A stretch of 64,000 bases of DNA from Calditrichota bacterium (GCA_008501765.1 QQUE01000008.1:62001-126000); one strand, 5' to 3'. Counted from the stretch's first letter, positions 37,972 through 46,500 are shown. A program made the numbers and translations. The notes: generated from the sequence alone by a model not told the origin.

Positions 37972-38133
37972 TTATTTTTGCGGCAAGTTCCCGGTGATCG
38001 TCTCGGTCTGATGAATGATGGCCGGCATGCAGCGCGGGCAAATGTGCAGCTCCTGGCTGTTGTATGATAAAACGATGAGTGGAATTTGCGTTTCTTCAGT
38101 TTTGCAGTTAAAACATTGTTTTGGTGAATCCAT
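37972..38133 (-). CDS. Small zinc-ribbon protein, 53 residues
   Basis: The product has two CxxC pairs, QCFNCK and HICPRC, about 25 residues apart, so it should bind one zinc ion. It ends in the helix PAIIHQTETITGNLPQK. The ATG at 38133 (MDSPKQC) follows CTGGAGA; an upstream in-frame ATG at 38178 is possible but less likely. Small proteins of this kind with an IPLIVLSY segment recur in FCB-group genomes without a known role. Confidence 0.6.
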   Translation of the reverse strand: MDSPKQCFNCKTEETQIPLIVLSYNSQELHICPRCMPAIIHQTETITGNLPQK

Positions 38134-38312
38134 GGTGTCTCCAGAGTTGACAGTATTAAGATTTTCTTGAATTGGCAAAATTTAGTGCGGCGAAAGTAGG
38201 AAAATATTGATTGAAATGCAAATGGTTAAAACAGGGGCTGCAGTGAAAAAATGATTTTACGTCCTTCCGAATTTATTTCATGTTGTGCTTTGCAGCTGCG
38301 CTATAATTTACT

Positions 38313-38432
38313 CCACCGTCAAAATCACCGCGCCAAAATCTTATTCTACTTTTCCGGTTAAAATATACGGCTGGCCGTGGCTGAGCATGTGGCCGTATTT
38401 TTCGTAAACTTTGGGGAAAAAGGTGGTTTCGT
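38313..38432 (-). pseudogene. Duplicated 3' end of dnaE (remnant)
   Basis: This 120-bp segment matches 39259-39378, the 3' end of the intact dnaE, at a constant offset of 946 bp with no gaps and about 8 mismatches. The copy has a stop codon in the frame (VEEDFG in dnaE reads VE-stop-DFG here), so it is not translated as such. It lies on the far side of a two-gene cassette from dnaE, in the same orientation. Confidence 0.85.
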
Positions 38433-38513
38433 TAGAACTCACTGTTTGCATGAATTAAAATAAATTCTATATTTGCAAAACTATTCTTTGCACAACTACC
38501 CTTTGAAAGAAAA

Positions 38514-38825
38514 ATGCAAATACTCGAAAATGAAATCTCAATTGATGAATTAACAGCAATAGCTGAAGCCGGTTTCGGGGAAATGGTGAAAGCCGTTGTC
38601 GATGTCGATTTGGGAATCGTCGCCATCGATGCAGAATTGCATTCTGACCTTGAAGCGCTGTGTCTTGCGAACAAATCAATACAGGAAAGCCTTTGGGGAA
38701 TTAACTACTATCCCGAGATGGAAGAAGACGATGATTTTATTGAATATGACTCGATGATAAATATTCGCCCGGCACAGGGAAATCGGAGCCGTGGCGTTGA
38801 TGATGAATCTATTCGTCAGAAATAG
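38514..38825 (+). CDS. DUF5674 family protein
   Basis: The 103-residue protein follows the DUF5674 pattern: ISIDELTAIAEAGFGEMVKAV, then DLGIVAIDAELHSDLEALCL, SIQESLWGINYYPE, and FIEYDSMINIRPAQGNRSRG. The C-terminal helix seen in family members (IRKKIxxIVN...) stops early here, at SIRQK, so it lacks about eight residues. Function of the family is unknown. The ATG at 38514 is the only start upstream of the conserved region. It is first of two genes in a segment bounded by dnaE 3'-end copies. Confidence 0.75.
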   Translation: MQILENEISIDELTAIAEAGFGEMVKAVVDVDLGIVAIDAELHSDLEALCLANKSIQESLWGINYYPEMEEDDDFIEYDSMINIRPAQGNRSRGVDDESIRQK

Positions 38826-38861
38826 TGGCTATAACCAATAAGTGGATAAAAAGGTAATTCA

Positions 38862-39197
38862 ATGGCCTATCAACATAAAAATCTCGCAGAGGGGCGTTGG
38901 GCAGCGATGTCTTTATCTGAGCAAATGGCCAATATTGGCAGCGAAGTCAGCAGGGCGCTGAACTGGAAACGAAAAAATAAGGATGAGTACTGCCTGAAAG
39001 CTGTCGATCGAGCATTGGAACTTGTTTTTTTAACCATTGAAAATGTAACAATCACATCTCACTTAAAAGAACTCACCCGGTTGCGGGAAGTGATTATCGA
39101 TTATTTTTATGGCACTAACGAATACGCATCTACCGAGATTCTTTGGGAGAAGTATTTTTATCATTTTAATATCGTTGCCAGAAAAGGCAAGGTTTGA
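38862..39197 (+). CDS. Hypothetical helical protein, 111 residues
   Basis: The protein is predicted all-helical and soluble: MSLSEQMANIGSEVSRALNW, KAVDRALELVFLTIENV, LKELTRLREVIIDYFYGTN, then EILWEKYFYHFNIVARK. Its four helices are amphipathic, like a helical bundle. I recall similar proteins of unknown role in other uncultivated bacteria but cannot assign a family. AAAGG lies 8 bases before the ATG at 38862. It follows the DUF5674 gene by 36 bp, so the pair is probably one transcript. Confidence 0.65.
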   Translation: MAYQHKNLAEGRWAAMSLSEQMANIGSEVSRALNWKRKNKDEYCLKAVDRALELVFLTIENVTITSHLKELTRLREVIIDYFYGTNEYASTEILWEKYFYHFNIVARKGKV

Positions 39198-39238
39198 TGT
39201 TTAAGTAGGACTCGTATTCCATTTCAATGCTTCTTTCT

Positions 39239-42200
39239 TCACATCTTCTCCAACCGCGCCACGGTTAAAGTCACCGCGCCAAAATCTTCTTCTACTTTTC
39301 CGGTTAAAATATACGGCTGCCCGTGGCTGAGCATGTGGCAGTATTTTTCGTAGACTTTGGGGAAAAACGTGGTTTCGTAAATCGCGGTGGTGTCCTCAAA
39401 ACTGATGAATTCCATCGCCTGTTCGTCTTTGGTGCGCACCAGTTTCCCGGTGACGAACCAGCCTACCGTGCGCACAGTTTTGCCGACAAATTGCGCCAGA
39501 TCTTTGGCTGGCACAACTTTTTGTGCTTGTGCGCGGTGTTTGTAAAAAGTCAGCGGGTGGCGGCTGGCGAGAAAACCCAGCGTCTCGGCTTCCTGCGCCA
39601 GGGTGGTTTTCAAATCGAAAGCGCGCAGCTTGGGCGACGGCGTTTTTCTCCGATTCGTTTGGTGCAGCAGGCTGGATTCTTCGGCTTCATCGAATAGGGA
39701 TGCTTGCACCGTTTGTTTTTTTGGCCGCATCGCTGCTGCTTTCTCGCGCGCGATGCGCCACAAAAGTTGCGGCCGCCGTTCCATCGTTTCAATTTTATCA
39801 AATGCGCCGGCTTTTACCAGAATGACAGCCATCGCCGGCAGGGTTTGTGTGCGTTGCATAAATTCATCAAAGCTGCCGAAAAGGCCGTTTTTCTCCCGCT
39901 CTTCCAGCAGGTTCTCCTGCGCGCGGTCACTCAGGCCTTTCACCTGCATAAAACCGATGCGCAGCTTTTTCCCCACACCAAAATAGTGTTTCCGGCTGTG
40001 GTTGATATCCAACGGCAAAACCTCGATTCCCATGCGTTTGGCCTCGGAAATATAAGCGAAAGCGCTGTAAAATCCACCCTGATTGGAAAGCACGGCAGCC
40101 ATAAATTCTGCCGGATAGTGCGCCCGCAACCACGCCGATTTGAACGAAACCATGGCATAGCTGGCACTGTGCGGCTTGCAAAAACTGTAGCCGGAAAAGC
40201 TCATAATCATCTGCCATATTTTTTCAACGGTCTCCGGTGCAACGCCTTTTTTCAGGGCGCCGAAATAAAAATCTTCCTGAAATTGCGCCACTTTTTCCGC
40301 GTTGTTTTTTTTGTTAAAAACCTTGCGCAAACCGTCCGCCTGCGATTCTGAAAATCCGGCTAACGCAATGGCCACCCGCGACACATCTTCCTGGTAGCAC
40401 ATGATGCCGTAAGTTTCCTCTAAAATTTTTTCCACTAACGGATGCAGCGGTTGCCAATCGCCGCCGTGCAGCCGCCGCAAATATTCGCGATTGAAAGCGT
40501 TCGCCGCCGGCCGCACCAGCGAGCTGTGGATCACCAAATGTTCGAAATCGCCGGTTTTGGCTTTGCACTGCAATTGCCGCATCGCGGGTGATTCCACGTA
40601 AAAAACACCGATGGTATCGCCGGTTTTGATGAGCTGCTGTGTCGCCGGATCGAGTTGCGGTTTCACTTCGTTGAAGTCGATGGAAATGCCGAGGTTGCTT
40701 TTCACCGCAGCCACGGCATCGCGGATGACAGCGAGAGAGCGGTTGCCCAAGATATCCAGCTTGATCAGCCCGATTTCCTCAGCCTGATCTTTTTCGACCT
40801 GCACAATTTGCACGCCCTTGGGCGCTTTTTCCACCGGAATGTAAGTGGCGACCGGTTCGGGCGTGATGACCACGCCGCCGCAGTGCACGGAAATAGTGCG
40901 TGGAAAACCATTGATGCGGTCGGCCAATTTAATGATTTCCGGCCACGGATCATCGAGCTCGAGGCCGCGAAAAATGGGGTGAAAATCGATGGTTTTGGCG
41001 ATGCTCTGCACCGAGTAACCACCCAGTTTTTTGCTGATGCGGCCGATTTCCGCATCGGGCAGACCGAAGGTTTTGGCGATCTCGCGCAAGGCCGCCCGCC
41101 CTTTGAAACAGACGTGATTGGCGATCATCGCGGTGTGCGCTTCGCCATATTTATCGAAAATATAATCGAGAATATCATCGCGTTCATCCCAGGCAAAATC
41201 GATGTCGATGTCCGGCGGATCGAGGCGACCGCGGTGCAGAAAGCGCTCGAAAAACAGATCGTAGCGAATGGGATCGACGTGGGTGATGCCGAGCAGATAC
41301 GACACCAGACTGGCCGCTGCCGAACCGCGTCCACAGGTGCGGGTGGCGTGGCGAACGATATCGCGGCTGACGAGAAAATAGGTGGCAAATCCTTTTTCTT
41401 CGATGATCGACAGCTCCTTTTTGAGCCGCTTTTCGATGGCCGGTGAAGTTTCTTTATAACGCCATTGGATGTTTTTACGGCAGAGTTTTCGGAGATATTC
41501 GATGTCTGTCAATTCGCCCGGCGCCGGCGCTTGCGGGAAAATGGCGCCGTTGTTTTTTAGCTGGAATTGACAGAGTTCAGCGATTTTCCCGGTGTTTTCC
41601 AGGGCTTCCGGGCAATCGGGAAACGCCTCGGCCATTTGTTGCGGCGATTTCAGCCAGGCCTGCGGCGAGGCCAATTCTTCTTTAGCGATGCGGGAAAGGG
41701 CGGTGTTGCAGTCGATGGCCCGCAGGGTTTTGTGGATCGAAAAATCGTCCGGTTCGACGAAATAAACGTCGTTGCCGGCAACCGGGGGCAGGTCCATTTG
41801 CCGGGCAAAACGCAGCCTGTTTTTGCGCTGCGGCCCGGGAATGCACAGAACGTAGAGATCGGCACGGCTGTGCTGCCGCAGGTTTTGTAAAAGCACCGGA
41901 TTATCGCTGAGAACGACGAGGCCGGCACGAAAATGCTGCACCGTTTGCATCATAAAATGACGGCGTTCGTTTTCGCTGGTTTTATCGAGATCGAGCGTGC
42001 GTTTTTGTGAAATGAGCTGACAGAGATTTTGATAGCCGCGGGCATCTTTCACCAGCAGCACCAGCCGGCCTATTTTTTTGTCCAGCAATTCCGCCCCGAC
42101 GATGCAGCGCAAACCGTATTTTTTCGCCATCTGTTGTGCCCAAACCAACCCGTGCAAGCCGTCGATTTCGGTGAACGCGAAAACGCGGTGGCCCTGTTTT

Positions 42201-42289
42201 TTCAAGTGGGTGCAGATCTCCTCCTGCGTATTGGCGCCGCGGCAGAAAGAATAATTCGAGTGGATGTGCAAATGGGTGAAGTTCTGCAT
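39239..42289 (-). CDS. dnaE: DNA polymerase III alpha subunit, DnaE type (possibly DnaE2-like)
   Basis: The 1016-residue protein has an N-terminal PHP domain (FTHLHIHSNYSFCRGA), the family C polymerase core with the catalytic acids in LDPPDIDIDFAW near residue 358 and GRGSAAASLVSYLLG nearby, a fingers region (CYQEDVSRVAIALAGFS, YSFCKPHSASYAMVS), and a C-terminal OB-fold ending TLTVARLEKM. At about 1000 residues it is shorter than replicative DnaE1 and closer to error-prone DnaE2. No imuA or imuB gene is near. Whether it is the main replicase or a translesion enzyme cannot be told. Base composition is G+C-richer than the neighbours. Confidence 0.9.
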   Translation of the reverse strand: MQNFTHLHIHSNYSFCRGANTQEEICTHLKKQGHRVFAFTEIDGLHGLVWAQQMAKKYGLRCIVGAELLDKKIGRLVLLVKDARGYQNLCQLISQKRTLDLDKTSENERRHFMMQTVQHFRAGLVVLSDNPVLLQNLRQHSRADLYVLCIPGPQRKNRLRFARQMDLPPVAGNDVYFVEPDDFSIHKTLRAIDCNTALSRIAKEELASPQAWLKSPQQMAEAFPDCPEALENTGKIAELCQFQLKNNGAIFPQAPAPGELTDIEYLRKLCRKNIQWRYKETSPAIEKRLKKELSIIEEKGFATYFLVSRDIVRHATRTCGRGSAAASLVSYLLGITHVDPIRYDLFFERFLHRGRLDPPDIDIDFAWDERDDILDYIFDKYGEAHTAMIANHVCFKGRAALREIAKTFGLPDAEIGRISKKLGGYSVQSIAKTIDFHPIFRGLELDDPWPEIIKLADRINGFPRTISVHCGGVVITPEPVATYIPVEKAPKGVQIVQVEKDQAEEIGLIKLDILGNRSLAVIRDAVAAVKSNLGISIDFNEVKPQLDPATQQLIKTGDTIGVFYVESPAMRQLQCKAKTGDFEHLVIHSSLVRPAANAFNREYLRRLHGGDWQPLHPLVEKILEETYGIMCYQEDVSRVAIALAGFSESQADGLRKVFNKKNNAEKVAQFQEDFYFGALKKGVAPETVEKIWQMIMSFSGYSFCKPHSASYAMVSFKSAWLRAHYPAEFMAAVLSNQGGFYSAFAYISEAKRMGIEVLPLDINHSRKHYFGVGKKLRIGFMQVKGLSDRAQENLLEEREKNGLFGSFDEFMQRTQTLPAMAVILVKAGAFDKIETMERRPQLLWRIAREKAAAMRPKKQTVQASLFDEAEESSLLHQTNRRKTPSPKLRAFDLKTTLAQEAETLGFLASRHPLTFYKHRAQAQKVVPAKDLAQFVGKTVRTVGWFVTGKLVRTKDEQAMEFISFEDTTAIYETTFFPKVYEKYCHMLSHGQPYILTGKVEEDFGAVTLTVARLEKM
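39259..39378 (-). repeat. Direct-repeat partner of the dnaE remnant, in the intact gene
   Basis: This 120-bp stretch codes for the end of DnaE and matches the remnant at 38313-38432 in the same orientation at about 93% identity. The two repeats bound a segment that holds the DUF5674 gene and the 111-residue gene. Confidence 0.85.
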
Positions 42290-42331
42290 TTTTTAAAGTC
42301 TTGGAAACAGATGAATGGGATTAAATAAATT

Positions 42332-42514
42332 CGCTCTGTTTAAAAAACGGTATGAAGTACCCAACATCCTGGCAGCAAGTTTTATGCAGGAAACAACATC
42401 TCACAGAGCCACGAAGTCCACAGAGTTTTATTTTGAAAATCCGCAGGTCATTCTCAGCGGCTCGACGAGAGAATTATATCAGGCTATAAATCAACTTGTT
42501 GTTTAAACAGAGCC
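42332..42514. mobile_element. Non-autonomous element B (TIR GCTCTGTTTAA)
   Basis: This 183-bp copy has the same ends as element A: CGCTCTGTTTAAAAAACGG at left and GTTTAAACAGAGCC at right. Its flanks AATAAATT (42324-42331) and AACAATTT (42515-42522) agree at 6 of 8 positions, consistent with an old target duplication. It shares inner segments with copy C, including ACGAGAGAATTATATCAGGC near the right end. No gene is inside. Confidence 0.75.
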
Positions 42515-42696
42515 AACAATTTAAATTTTTTATCGCTTTGTTGCTTGATTTATACATAGCATCCGCAATATTGAAATGCAAGACATTTTCTCTTTGCGGT
42601 TATTATTTTAGACTGCATTTTTTATTTTGGCAAGGGCTTTCACCAAAGCCGACTCGTTCCCAAAAGAAAAAACGCAGGGCATAAGGGGAGGCTAAA

Positions 42697-42865
42697 TTAA
42701 CGTGAGTTCGATATAAGAAGAATTGGGACAAAACGAATTAATTATAGGATATAGTCCGAAGGCGTCCCGCCGAGGATAACACACGAAACGCTCGGCGAGA
42801 CGCCTTCGCTCTATTATAATTATGCCTGGTAAAGAATGTTACAGCTTACATCGAACTCACGTTAA
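42697..42865. repeat. Long palindromic element, TIR AACGTGAGTTCGAT
   Basis: AACGTGAGTTCGAT at 42699-42712 and ATCGAACTCACGTT at 42849-42862 are inverted repeats. Inside are further arms: AATTATAGGATATAG with CTATTATAATT, and CGAAGGCGTC with GACGCCTTCG around 42757-42808. The whole can fold into one long interrupted hairpin. No reading frame fits it. Confidence 0.75.
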
Positions 42866-42938
42866 ATTATGTGGATTCGAAGAAATACGCTCGCTTCGGC
42901 AAGCTCAACGTCCGTTCGGCTGGACGGCAGAGACTGAA

Positions 42939-45899
42939 TTAAGCCGTGCCGGTGACCCCGAACTGTTTTTGCAGGGTTTCGATCTCCGGCACACGGCGCA
43001 GGTAGCCCATGGCGTGCACCATTTTTTCAGCTGTTTTCAGGTGGTCTCGCGCCTCCGGGGGATTGCCCTCGGCCAGGTTGAGGCGGCAGGCTTCGAGATG
43101 AAAATCTGCCATGTGAATCCCCATCTCCCCGCGCTCAGCGATTTCCTGCGCCTCGTGGAGATCCTGCCACGCCGCCGGGAAATTCCCCTGCACCCGCCGC
43201 AGCGTAGCTCGCGCGAAAAGACCGCGTGGTAAATCGTCTTGATTTCCAGATTCCCGCAGACCCGCCACAGCCTGGTTGAGGTGGGTTGCGGCTTTGGCGA
43301 GTTCAGAGGTGTTTACATCCCCCTGGCCCCCTTCAAAGGGGGAATCGTGCAAGTCCCCCTTTGAAGGGGGATAAAGGGGGATGTTCTGCACCGCCAGCAG
43401 CAAATGCCCACGGCCCAGGGAGAGATCACAAAGTGCAAATGTCAGCAAACTAAATCCACTTTCCCGTGCGACCTTTAATCCAAACTCAGCCCGCTCCACC
43501 ACCTCCCGCGCCTGCCCCCGGCTCAGCAGCAGATCGCAGAACAGGAAGCCGCGCAGGCTGTAGAGATATTTATACTCCGGCTGCCTTTCTTGCTGCATGG
43601 TTTCGGCTTCGCGGAAGAATTTTTCGGCTTCGTCGAGCTCGCCGGACTGGTGCAGCGCATCGGCCAAGGTGGAAAGGTCTTGCAAATGCTCGATTACATC
43701 CCCGCTGCGGTCGGCGAAGTCGACGCTCTGGCGGGCGTAATCCACCGCCTGGCTTACCTCGCCGATGGTCAGGAAGAGCTCGCTGAGGTTGCCGGCATCT
43801 AATGCACATTCCTTCCAATTTTCTTGTTCGATATGCAATTCTAACCCAGCCTGCATGGGCTCGGCCGCCTCGCGCAAACGCCCCAGTGCCCGCAAGCGAA
43901 AGCCAGCCCAGTTCAGGACTAGTGCCTTCCAATTGTCAGATAAATCTTCGGCAGGATGCTTCCATGGTGTATCGAAGAAGTTTGATAAAGCTGCTAGATC
44001 TGCACCAAAAGCACCGAGTTTAGCTGTTAAAAAAGTTTCTTTTCTTCTTCTAATTCGTGCTGAATACACATCATCCAACGCCTCTTGGAGTTTGCCCGCC
44101 AAGCAACCGTGGGCCACCGCGGCAAATAGCGGTTCCATTTCGGCCAGGGTTTCGGGCAGCTCTTTTTCGGGCAGGTTTTTGTAGTAAGCGTACAAACGGC
44201 TGTGGGCTTCGCGCCAGGCACTTTCGTTAGTATCTTTTAATTTTCCACCAAAATGTTCGCGTACGAGGGGGTGGCAATCGAGGGTGTCGGGGCGGTCGTC
44301 TTCGGCGGCCAGTAAACGTAAGTCACGCAGGTGTTTTATGGCGTATTTCCATTGGATATCCGACAGATTTTGCAGGGCGTCGGTGAGTCCGGCTATGGCT
44401 GGTTCTGCACGCAGAGCGTTTATAGCGCCTGCGGCAGCCGGGCGGTCGAACAGGCCCATCAAATAGAGGATATTGAGTTCGGGAGATATTTTATATGTTC
44501 TTTTTAAAAATAAAAAGGATTTGGTTTCAATAGTTAAGCTCGAGTTGTTTTGGAACCATGTCTCATATGACTCCATTACCCTTCGCGCATGACCACCTTT
44601 TTTCTCTTCTTCTGTCAAATTTGGAATTAAATCACGCTTGCGGATTTCGCCATCATGCACAATAGCCAGATAACTGCCCAATAAATTAAGCGCCAGTGCA
44701 TGACCAGCAAAATCATTGGCTGCAGTGGTCAATTCTTTTTGCGTGCCTTTTACACCCAGCTTCTTCAGCAATAAAGCTCCGGCATCGGGTGTGAGGTTTT
44801 CCAGATTTTCTACATGGCTGCCCTCGGTCGAATCCAAATCCTGCACTTTTATTCGGGTGGAAATCACACACAATCCCGGATTGTTGCGGGCCAAATCTTT
44901 CAACAGCGCCTGCAATCCCTGGTCTTTCAAATAGCCCTGCATTTCGCCGGGCGGGTACTGCATCGGTTCGAGTCCATCCAAAATAAGCAGACAACGTTGG
45001 GCGCGCACCAGTTCGGCCAGTTTTTTTCCCTTGTCCCAGGCTGAGGGAATGACCGGCCCATCGTAACCAAACCAGACCAGCGTATCGTTAAAAAAATCAT
45101 CAGCCGAGACCTGGGTTTCTTCTTTGGTGCCCTGGCTGTAAAAAGACCAGCCATACACCCGCTCGGCGCCGCGGTAATTGTCGCGCTCCAAACCGTTGAG
45201 CCAGCCGTTCACCAGCGCACTTTTGCCCACCCCACCCCAGGCCACCAGCGAGACAATATTGGTATGCGCATCGGCCCAGGCATCATCCAACATTTCAAGT
45301 TCGGCTTCACGGCCAAAGAGATCTGGCCCGGTTGTTGGCAGTTTGGCGAGGTGGATTTTGAAAGCAGGTTTGTAATCATCTCGAGGTGCAGCTTGAAGGA
45401 TGCTGAGAATTTCACGTGTGAGTTTGAGACTCTCATCAACTTTCTCAGGCACGTTAAGAAGAATGCGCAGACTTTTTTTCGAATCCGTGCTGATTCCATC
45501 TTTTAAGTTATTAAGAAAACGGGTAACTGCTTCATTTGGATTTTCGTTTGGCAATACTTTTTCAAAAACGGGTAGCAAAATTTGTTTTTTAGGCAACTCA
45601 CCTTCCCGAAGAGATGTGAGTGTTTTGGTCATTTCGGGATCAGTTAAAATCGCCAGAACAAATCTTTTTTTAACACTACTATTTTTTGGAGCCAGCCCAG
45701 ATAACGCCCGTTCGAAAACAGCATCAAACTCGGGAGAGAAAAGTTTGCTGAGGAATGTCTTCTCAATAAACTTGTCCTGCACAACTTTTTCGTAGGCTGC
45801 TGAGGCGGTCTCGCCGCCAAGTGTTTTTAGGTGATCCAGTAAGTGGATTTTATCTGCTGCTTTAACAATAAAGAGTAAGATTGCGACTAAGATTTCCAT
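42939..45899 (-). CDS. STAND NTPase (NB-ARC-like) with TPR domain
   Basis: The 986-residue protein has an N-terminal region of about 190 residues with a short hydrophobic start and no effector motif I recognise, then an NB-ARC/NACHT-type NTPase. Walker A is AWGGVGKSALV (GGVGKS at 222-227) and Walker B is RCLLILDGLEP near 302-312. FYSQGTKEET and VISTRIKVQDL are further NTPase segments. The C-terminal 380 residues are TPR-like helices (AGNLSELFLTIGEVSQAVDYA, ADALHQSGELDEAEKFF). STAND proteins switch on nucleotide exchange after their repeats sense a ligand; many act in defence. Residues about 838-860 come from a palindromic repeat inserted in frame. ATG 45899 gives the full N-terminus. Confidence 0.82.
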   Translation of the reverse strand: MEILVAILLFIVKAADKIHLLDHLKTLGGETASAAYEKVVQDKFIEKTFLSKLFSPEFDAVFERALSGLAPKNSSVKKRFVLAILTDPEMTKTLTSLREGELPKKQILLPVFEKVLPNENPNEAVTRFLNNLKDGISTDSKKSLRILLNVPEKVDESLKLTREILSILQAAPRDDYKPAFKIHLAKLPTTGPDLFGREAELEMLDDAWADAHTNIVSLVAWGGVGKSALVNGWLNGLERDNYRGAERVYGWSFYSQGTKEETQVSADDFFNDTLVWFGYDGPVIPSAWDKGKKLAELVRAQRCLLILDGLEPMQYPPGEMQGYLKDQGLQALLKDLARNNPGLCVISTRIKVQDLDSTEGSHVENLENLTPDAGALLLKKLGVKGTQKELTTAANDFAGHALALNLLGSYLAIVHDGEIRKRDLIPNLTEEEKKGGHARRVMESYETWFQNNSSLTIETKSFLFLKRTYKISPELNILYLMGLFDRPAAAGAINALRAEPAIAGLTDALQNLSDIQWKYAIKHLRDLRLLAAEDDRPDTLDCHPLVREHFGGKLKDTNESAWREAHSRLYAYYKNLPEKELPETLAEMEPLFAAVAHGCLAGKLQEALDDVYSARIRRRKETFLTAKLGAFGADLAALSNFFDTPWKHPAEDLSDNWKALVLNWAGFRLRALGRLREAAEPMQAGLELHIEQENWKECALDAGNLSELFLTIGEVSQAVDYARQSVDFADRSGDVIEHLQDLSTLADALHQSGELDEAEKFFREAETMQQERQPEYKYLYSLRGFLFCDLLLSRGQAREVVERAEFGLKVARESGFSLLTFALCDLSLGRGHLLLAVQNIPLYPPSKGDLHDSPFEGGQGDVNTSELAKAATHLNQAVAGLRESGNQDDLPRGLFARATLRRVQGNFPAAWQDLHEAQEIAERGEMGIHMADFHLEACRLNLAEGNPPEARDHLKTAEKMVHAMGYLRRVPEIETLQKQFGVTGTA
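43318..43386. repeat. Palindromic CCCCCTTTGAAGGGGG repeat inside the STAND coding region
   Basis: TCCCCCTTCAAAGGGGGA-type sequence occurs twice in inverted arrangement within about 70 bp. In the coding strand it reads LYPPSKGDLHDSPFEGG in frame, without a stop. A related non-coding copy lies at 46337-46402. Confidence 0.85.
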
Positions 45900-46065
45900 T
45901 GCATCCCCTTTTCATTATTGCAGCAAATACTGATAAAAACTGTCGGATTCTGTGGCTGATCGTGTTTCTCTGTGCGCATCTCATTCTTCCGGTTAAGAGT
46001 GAAATCGGCATTTTGAGGTGGTGTATTTTGTGTAAATCCCACTATGGAAATTGTAGCAGTTTGTC
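45900..46065. other. Gene-free stretch upstream of the STAND gene
   Basis: This marks the left part of the roughly 1.1 kb between the STAND start and purL. I see no gene here; the promoter of the STAND gene should lie in it but no clear pair of boxes stands out. Confidence 0.35.
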
Positions 46066-46184
46066 ATTCCGGTATTCATCAATGTTCGAAATTGGCACTT
46101 TGCTTCAGTCCTGCATTGATGAAATACCGGAATCTATTGCACATTTGATGAGACCCCGGTATTTCACTTCGTGAAAACCGGGGT
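46066..46184. repeat. Two adjacent palindromes (ATTCCGGTATT... and ACCCCGGTATT...)
   Basis: ATTCCGGTATTCATCAATG at 46066-46084 pairs with CATTGATGAAATACCGGAAT at 46114-46133. Right after it ACCCCGGT-ATTTCAC (46153-46167) pairs with GTGAAAACCGGGGT (46171-46184), a tight hairpin. Both share the CCGGTATT core, so they look like one repeat family. Confidence 0.7.
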
Positions 46185-46266
46185 GACACTTTGGTCTAAA
46201 TTGCTACTTAAAATTCGTGCTAACTATTTTACGGAATTGTGTTTACAATGGCAAGTTATAAAGTCC

Positions 46267-46500
46267 ACTCCTGGGAGCATAGGCGTCAAGTTAAGGAATT
46301 CAAAATGTGGATAACAGCTTTTTTTGAGGCTAATCACGGACATCCCCCTCAATCCCCCTTCAAAGGGGGACTTAAAAATCTCCCTTTGAAGGGAGACAGG
46401 TTTGTGCTCGTCCAGAGCACTAACCAGAGGGATGTTTACAGCGAACTGCGAGTTATTCACAATCTCAGTTTTCTTAACTTGACGCGCATGCTCCCGGGAG
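46267..46500. repeat. Inverted-repeat element with nested CCCCCTTCAAAGGGGG copy
   Basis: CTCCTGGGAGCATAGGCGTC with AAGTTAAGG (46268-46296) is inverted at 46472-46500 (CTTAACTTGACGCGCATGCT with CCCGGGAG), about 28-bp arms with few mismatches. Inside, 46337-46402 holds CCCCCTTCAAAGGGGG and CTCCCTTTGAAGGGAG, related to the repeat inside the STAND gene. Frames that cross the element are not credible genes. Confidence 0.7.

Noticed and set aside
40655-41446. 263-codon frame opposite dnaE
   Set aside because: It is a shadow of the G+C-rich dnaE coding strand; the dnaE frame has all polymerase motifs.
42822-43232. 136-codon frame
   Set aside because: It lies mostly antisense to the end of the STAND gene and begins inside a palindromic element.
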